From Patescibacteria group bacterium UBA6899 (GTDB lineage: Bacteria; Patescibacteriota; Minisyncoccia; Phycocordibacterales; UBA6899), in assembly GCA_002451235.1 (NCBI GenBank), contig DKBN01000040.1:286-7919 (forward strand): a DNA stretch of 7,634 bases. Direction: 5' to 3'. This document shows positions 4,276 through 7,634 of the stretch, in pieces (the first letter of the stretch is position 1; the number at the start of each line of letters is the position of its first letter). A program made the position numbers and the translations under genes. Under the pieces are notes generated by a model. The model saw only the letters and a list, made by a program, of their open reading frames with translations. It was not told where the DNA came from and made no database searches.

Positions 4276-7248
4276 TGCTTCGCACTCTGGGTCGAGGATC
4301 TTGCAAAGCTTCGGCTCCGCACCCAGCGCTGTCCTATCTTTTTCTCCTGATCCCGGCTCAGGAATGACACCAACCTCCTTTTTCAAGATCGGTCCGAGCT
4401 CATGCGTTTCCGGTTGGATAAGTTCGACTGTCCTACGTTCGACAACTTCCATTGCCATCGCCTCCGGCTGCAAGGGAGAAAGGATCGCCTCTGTCACAAC
4501 CTCTTCGATGACGACGGCGGACGGTGCAGCGTTTTCGAACTTACTGAAATCGCGTTTGTGTGTCGAGCCGTATTCAGTCGCGTTGACCGTCGATTTTTCA
4601 ACCTGTGAAGCACTGAGGGTGCGAAGATAATAGGTCGTCTTCAGTCCCATACCCCAGGCGTATTCGTAAACTCCCGAGATCTCGCGCCCCGAAGTCCCTG
4701 CATAGAATATATTGAGGGATTGGCTCTGGTCGATCCATTTCCCTCGATAGGCCGCTGCCTTGATAAGCCATTCCGGGGAGATCTCGAAGGTCTCCTTGTA
4801 TTTCGCCTTGAGCGCTGCTGGTATTTCCTGGATATTCTGGATGCTCCCGTCGTTATATTTGATCTTCCCGATCATATCGAAATCCCAAAGACCAATCTTC
4901 TTCAGATCTTCGACGAGATAGGGATTGATGACCGTAAAATCGCCGCTTTGATTCGCCTTAACATAGATGTTCTTGTAGATCGGCTCTATCGCAGGAATGC
5001 TTCCAGCGATATTCGAGATCGTCGCGGTCGGCGCGATCGCCATTGTGTTCGAATTGCGTATACCATATTTCTTCACGTGGTCGCGCACTGGTGTCCAATC
5101 GAGCTTCCCTCCCCTCGGTACCTCGATCTTCTCGCCGCGCTCTGACTCTAAGAGATCAAGCGTGTCCTGCGGGAACAATCCGCGTTCCCATTTCGATCCC
5201 TTGTAGGATGAATACGCGCCACGCTCTTTCGCCAAGATCGAGGATGCCATGATCGCCGCGAAGGAAACGACCTCCATGCTCTCATCTGCGAACTCGACCG
5301 CCTTTTCCGTATCAAAATTGATGTTGAGTTGATACAGGGCGTCGTGGAATCCCATGATACCAAGTCCCACTGGGCGATGTCGCATGTTCGAATTCTCCGA
5401 TTCTTTCGTCGGATAGAAATTCACATCGACGACATTATCGAGCATGCGCATCGCGACCTTCACGGTCTCGACAATCATCTCTTTGTCGAATTTCCCATTA
5501 ACGACATGTACGGCAAAATTCACCGATCCGAGGTTACACACCGCCGTTTCGTCCGCCGAGTTGTTGAGGGTGATCTCAGTGCAGAGATTCGAATTATGCA
5601 CGACCCCCGCGTGATCCTGGGGCGAACGGACGTTCGATGGGTCTTTGAATGTGATCCACGGATGCCCGGTCTCATAGAGCATGTTGATCATCTTCTTCCA
5701 GAGTTCCTGCGCCTTGACGACGCGGAAACTTTTGATGCCGCCGGTTTGAGTCATCACTTCATATGCCACGTAATGCTTCTCGAATTCTTTTCCATAGGTC
5801 TCATGTAGGTCGGGCGTTTCGTCAGGTGAAAAGAGCGTCCAGTCGGCGTTATCGCGCACGCGCTTCATGAAGAGGTCCGAAACCCAGAGCGCGGTGTTCA
5901 TATCGTGTGTTCTGCGTCGTTCGTCGCCGGTATTCTTCCGAAGCTCGAGGAATTCCTCAACATCCATATGCCAGTTCTCGAGATAGACGCACGTGGCTCC
6001 GCGCCGCCTTCCCGAACGATTGATCGCTACTGTAACGTCGTTCGCTACCTTCAGAAACGGGATGATGCCGTTTGATTGCACCCCCGTCCCCTTGATCAAA
6101 GAGCCGGTCGCACGCACTGCCGTCCAATCCGTGCCGATCCCCCCAGACCATTTCGAAAGCTGAGCATTATCGGAATACACCTTGAAGATGTGGTCGAGTG
6201 AATCGCCGACAGTGTTCAGATAGCACGAAGAAAGCTGAGGATGATCGGTGCCGGAATGAAAGAGGGTCGGCGTCGACGGAACGAAACGCAAGGTCGAAAG
6301 CATCTCATAGAATTCGATCGTGCGCGTTTCTTTGTCCTTCTCGAGTATGGCCAATCCCATCGCAACACGCATCCAGAATGCTTGCGGTGTCTCGATCACC
6401 TTATTGCCATTCTCGACATCGCGTGTGAAGTAACGGTCATACAGCGTCTGCGTTCCGAGATAACGGAACACTTCGTCCCGTTCAGGTTTCAGTGCTCGTG
6501 AAAGTTTTTTAAGATCAAGATCAAGAAGCCGTTTATCCAGGCGATCGATCTTCACGCCATACTTGATCGAGCGGATGAACGCATCGCGATACTGCTGATC
6601 AAACTGTCCGAAATCGAACACGTCATCGCCGATCACTTCGCGATAAAGTTGCCGCATAAGGAGTCGCGACGCGACGTACGAATATGCGGGATCCTGTTCG
6701 ATCAAGGAACGGGTCACCATCAAGAGCGAGCGTGCAACCTCGGATGTCGGCATGCCGTCATAGAGCTCCACCTTGCACTGCTCGACGATCGCGTCGATGT
6801 TCACCTCCTTTTCGTAGCCGTGCACCGCGTACTGCAGCGACTTCTTGAGCTTCTCCGGGGAGAACGGCTCTTTGCTTCCGTCGCGCTTCACCACATACAG
6901 CTTGTTCTTTTCGACCTTCTCAAGGTCCTCAGCCTTGCGCTCCTGGCGCTGCTTCTGATGCTCGTAGCGGTAGATGATGTACGCCTTTGCGACATCCAAG
7001 AATCCCGCCTGCATGATATGCTTCTCGACCAGATCTTGCGTCTGCTCGACGGTAGGGATCTCATTTGCCTCGAACCTCATCGAAAGTTCTTCAACGACGA
7101 ACCTCGTGATGAGCCTCGCGACATCCGCATGTTCCTCCCCTCGCACCGCCTGGAACGCCTTCTTGATCGCTTTCTCGATCTTCTCCGGGCTGAAGTCAAC
7201 GATCGTCCCGTTACGCTTCTTAATGTGATGGAGTTTCTCCATACGCAC
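4267..7248 (-). CDS. nrdA: Ribonucleoside-diphosphate reductase alpha subunit (class Ia, two ATP-cones)
   Basis: A 993-residue catalytic subunit. Two ATP-cone allosteric domains stand in tandem at about 7-100 (IKKRNGTIVDFSPEKIEKAI) and 117-205 (VVKRDGSKEPFSPEKLKKSL); binding of ATP or dATP here sets overall activity. The barrel follows with the full catalytic set by analogy to E. coli: C342 (SSCYLN) and C571 (VCNLGSVNF) as the active-site redox pair, N554, C556 and E558 (SNLCTEI) with C556 as the thiyl radical site, and Y873-Y874 (TTYYLRTLSAS) for radical transfer. The C-terminus ends DPECEACQ, with the shuttle pair C989/C992 and another Cys at 982. About 70 residues before it (roughly 905-975) are a low-complexity, Glu/Val/Pro-rich linker. 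E. coli NrdA has 761 residues, so the extra length comes mainly from the second cone and this linker. The start is GTG at 7248; ATG at 7242 is nearly as good. Neither has a close Shine-Dalgarno (AGGGGA is about 18 bases away). Confidence 0.97.
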   Translation of the reverse strand: MRMEKLHHIKKRNGTIVDFSPEKIEKAIKKAFQAVRGEEHADVARLITRFVVEELSMRFEANEIPTVEQTQDLVEKHIMQAGFLDVAKAYIIYRYEHQKQRQERKAEDLEKVEKNKLYVVKRDGSKEPFSPEKLKKSLQYAVHGYEKEVNIDAIVEQCKVELYDGMPTSEVARSLLMVTRSLIEQDPAYSYVASRLLMRQLYREVIGDDVFDFGQFDQQYRDAFIRSIKYGVKIDRLDKRLLDLDLKKLSRALKPERDEVFRYLGTQTLYDRYFTRDVENGNKVIETPQAFWMRVAMGLAILEKDKETRTIEFYEMLSTLRFVPSTPTLFHSGTDHPQLSSCYLNTVGDSLDHIFKVYSDNAQLSKWSGGIGTDWTAVRATGSLIKGTGVQSNGIIPFLKVANDVTVAINRSGRRRGATCVYLENWHMDVEEFLELRKNTGDERRRTHDMNTALWVSDLFMKRVRDNADWTLFSPDETPDLHETYGKEFEKHYVAYEVMTQTGGIKSFRVVKAQELWKKMINMLYETGHPWITFKDPSNVRSPQDHAGVVHNSNLCTEITLNNSADETAVCNLGSVNFAVHVVNGKFDKEMIVETVKVAMRMLDNVVDVNFYPTKESENSNMRHRPVGLGIMGFHDALYQLNINFDTEKAVEFADESMEVVSFAAIMASSILAKERGAYSSYKGSKWERGLFPQDTLDLLESERGEKIEVPRGGKLDWTPVRDHVKKYGIRNSNTMAIAPTATISNIAGSIPAIEPIYKNIYVKANQSGDFTVINPYLVEDLKKIGLWDFDMIGKIKYNDGSIQNIQEIPAALKAKYKETFEISPEWLIKAAAYRGKWIDQSQSLNIFYAGTSGREISGVYEYAWGMGLKTTYYLRTLSASQVEKSTVNATEYGSTHKRDFSKFENAAPSAVVIEEVVTEAILSPLQPEAMAMEVVERRTVELIQPETHELGPILKKEVGVIPEPGSGEKDRTALGAEPKLCKILDPECEACQ

Positions 7249-7287
7249 GTATTATTAGTGATAAATTCCCCTCGCGGAGGTAGGACC

Positions 7288-7315
7288 ATTGTACCCCCTC
7301 CCCACCCGCTGGCAA
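7288..7315 (-). promoter_or_regulatory. Promoter of the nrdA-nrdB operon
   Basis: On the minus strand, TTGCCA (7310-7315, 5 of 6 matches to TTGACA), a 16-bp spacer and TACAAT (7288-7293, 5 of 6 matches to TATAAT) predict a start near 7281 and a leader of about 33 bases. The spacer (7294-7309) is 13 G out of 16. An AAATTTTTTT stretch directly upstream of the -35 resembles an UP element. The leader contains a small CCTC-CGC-GAGG hairpin (7270-7280). Confidence 0.6.
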
Positions 7316-7336
7316 AAAAATTTCTTCTTGTTACCA

Positions 7337-7353
7337 GCTTCATATTATGAAGC
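7337..7353. promoter_or_regulatory. Perfect 17-bp palindrome, candidate operator upstream of nrdA
   Basis: GCTTCATA (7337-7344), a single central T, then TATGAAGC (7346-7353) form a perfect dyad. It lies 21 bp upstream of the nrdA -35, about 56-72 bp before the predicted start site, where an activator or repressor dimer could bind. It does not match the NrdR consensus (ACAC-wATAT-wGTGT type). It could also form a hairpin, but no adjacent T-run supports termination. Confidence 0.45.
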
Positions 7354-7449
7354 ATGAGCCCCCCGTTCAACCTATATTTTCCAAGGTGAAAGGCGCTCAT
7401 TCGGGCATCGGGTTCTCCTGCTGTCAAACTGTGACTTTTCCGACGCAGG

Positions 7450-7458
7450 TTATCCACA
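7450..7458 (+). promoter_or_regulatory. Perfect DnaA box upstream of nrdA
   Basis: TTATCCACA matches the strongest known DnaA-binding 9-mer (TTATNCACA family) exactly. It lies about 170 bp upstream of the predicted nrdA start site. In E. coli, DnaA binds boxes upstream of nrdA and links dNTP synthesis to replication initiation. I found only one perfect box and no close second match, so DnaA control is plausible but unproven. Confidence 0.5.
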
Positions 7459-7512
7459 GGAACGAAATTTCAATCTAGGTAAGTATGTATGTTGACCTCA
7501 TCCGTGCCAGTT

Positions 7513-7550
7513 GGAACCAAGTGATATGTGAAATTGGGTTAATTGGTTCC
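7513..7550. repeat. Inverted repeat in the far upstream region of nrdA
   Basis: GGAACCAA (7513-7520) and TTGGTTCC (7543-7550) are perfect 8-bp complements 22 bases apart. The left arm lies in TTGGAACCAA, itself nearly symmetric. Between and into the right arm there is a spaced direct repeat AATTGGGTT/AATTGGTTC (7532-7549). It may be an operator, or a hairpin behind the gene that probably ends near 7540-7571. No T-run follows on the minus strand. Confidence 0.35.
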
Positions 7551-7634
7551 GCTTATACCAAACAATATCTTTAACTTTTTTCTATCCTTTTTCTTAATTT
7601 CGAATCCCGAATTATGTACCGGACCCCATTCGTC
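7539..7634 (-). CDS. Possible 3' end of an upstream gene (frame uncertain)
   Basis: Two minus-strand frames are open from the right edge. One runs 31 codons to TAA at 7539-7541 (beginning DEWGPVHNSGFEI). The other, starting one base later, runs 20 codons to TAA at 7571-7573 and ends IIRDSKLRKRIEKS. The second looks more like the basic C-terminus of a real protein, but both are too short to judge. The DNA from about 7560 to 7610 is AT-rich and looks more like an intergenic stretch. No family can be named. Confidence 0.2.
   Translation of the reverse strand, partial: DEWGPVHNSGFEIKKKDRKKLKILFGISGTN

Noticed and set aside
5329..5808. 159-codon plus-strand frame
   Set aside because: Antisense to the catalytic barrel of nrdA; explained by codon bias on the coding strand.
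6649..7350. 233-codon plus-strand frame
   Set aside because: Antisense to the two ATP-cones and the nrdA promoter; the Leu/Arg/His-rich translation looks like a complement shadow.
7422..7427. Second nrdA promoter using a perfect TTGACA on the minus strand
   Set aside because: No acceptable -10 hexamer lies 16-18 bases downstream (CCGAAT-like only).
7077..7457. 126-codon minus-strand frame starting with GTG at the DnaA box
   Set aside because: It runs across the nrdA promoter and into nrdA in another frame; no Shine-Dalgarno, no recognisable domain, and Arg/Ser-rich in the overlapping part.
7249..7634. NrdR boxes upstream of nrdA
   Set aside because: I looked for paired ACAC-wATAT-wGTGT-like sites and found none by eye; ATATCACTT-type stretches do not fit the dyad.
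1..7634. CRISPR array, transposon or phage element
   Set aside because: No regularly spaced repeats, transposase, integrase or target-site duplication was seen.

Overview
The window is ordinary bacterial chromosome of roughly 50 % G+C. It uses the standard code, with TGA and TAA stops ending the large genes. Shine-Dalgarno signals are weak or absent before every gene start I can see. Gene content and protein style (a class Ia ribonucleotide reductase with a long alpha subunit, a short three-helix membrane protein, an MsbA-type exporter, a probable ferric-reductase-like membrane protein) suggest an environmental bacterium, possibly of the Patescibacteria/CPR. That placement is an impression, not a proof: no ribosomal or other marker gene is present.

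Layout, left to right. At the left edge (1-188, minus) is the N-terminus of a membrane protein, preceded by a good sigma70-type promoter whose predicted start site falls on the GTG start codon. Next is a complete ABC exporter half-transporter (231-2138, minus). Its upstream region has a candidate promoter about 160 bp away, a possible leader peptide and two hairpins. From 2369 to 2490 lies a compact nested inverted-repeat segment directly against the 3' end of a tRNA. Two alanine tRNAs follow, Ala(GGC) at 2492-2567 and Ala(CGC) at 2660-2733, both minus and separated by a strong hairpin. They are driven by a near-consensus promoter at 2754-2781. The only plus-strand gene is a 101-residue three-helix membrane protein (2829-3134). 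Its stop codon abuts the stop codon of nrdB.

The right half is an nrdA-nrdB operon on the minus strand: nrdA 4267-7248 and nrdB 3135-4244, with a 22-bp gap containing a 10-bp tandem duplication. All expected catalytic and metal-binding residues are present in both subunits. NrdA has two tandem ATP-cones and an unusually long linker before its C-terminal cysteine pair. Together they make deoxyribonucleotides for DNA synthesis. The 386-bp region upstream of nrdA is the richest regulatory stretch: a promoter with a very G-rich spacer, a perfect 17-bp palindrome, a perfect DnaA box and a further inverted repeat. Together these suggest control of nucleotide supply by replication or cell-cycle state. 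No NrdR box pair was recognised.

There is no CRISPR array, transposase, phage gene or obvious defence system. The less usual items are the nested segment beside the tRNA, the tRNA trailer hairpin that invades the acceptor stem, the nrdA upstream region and the leaderless-looking GTG gene.
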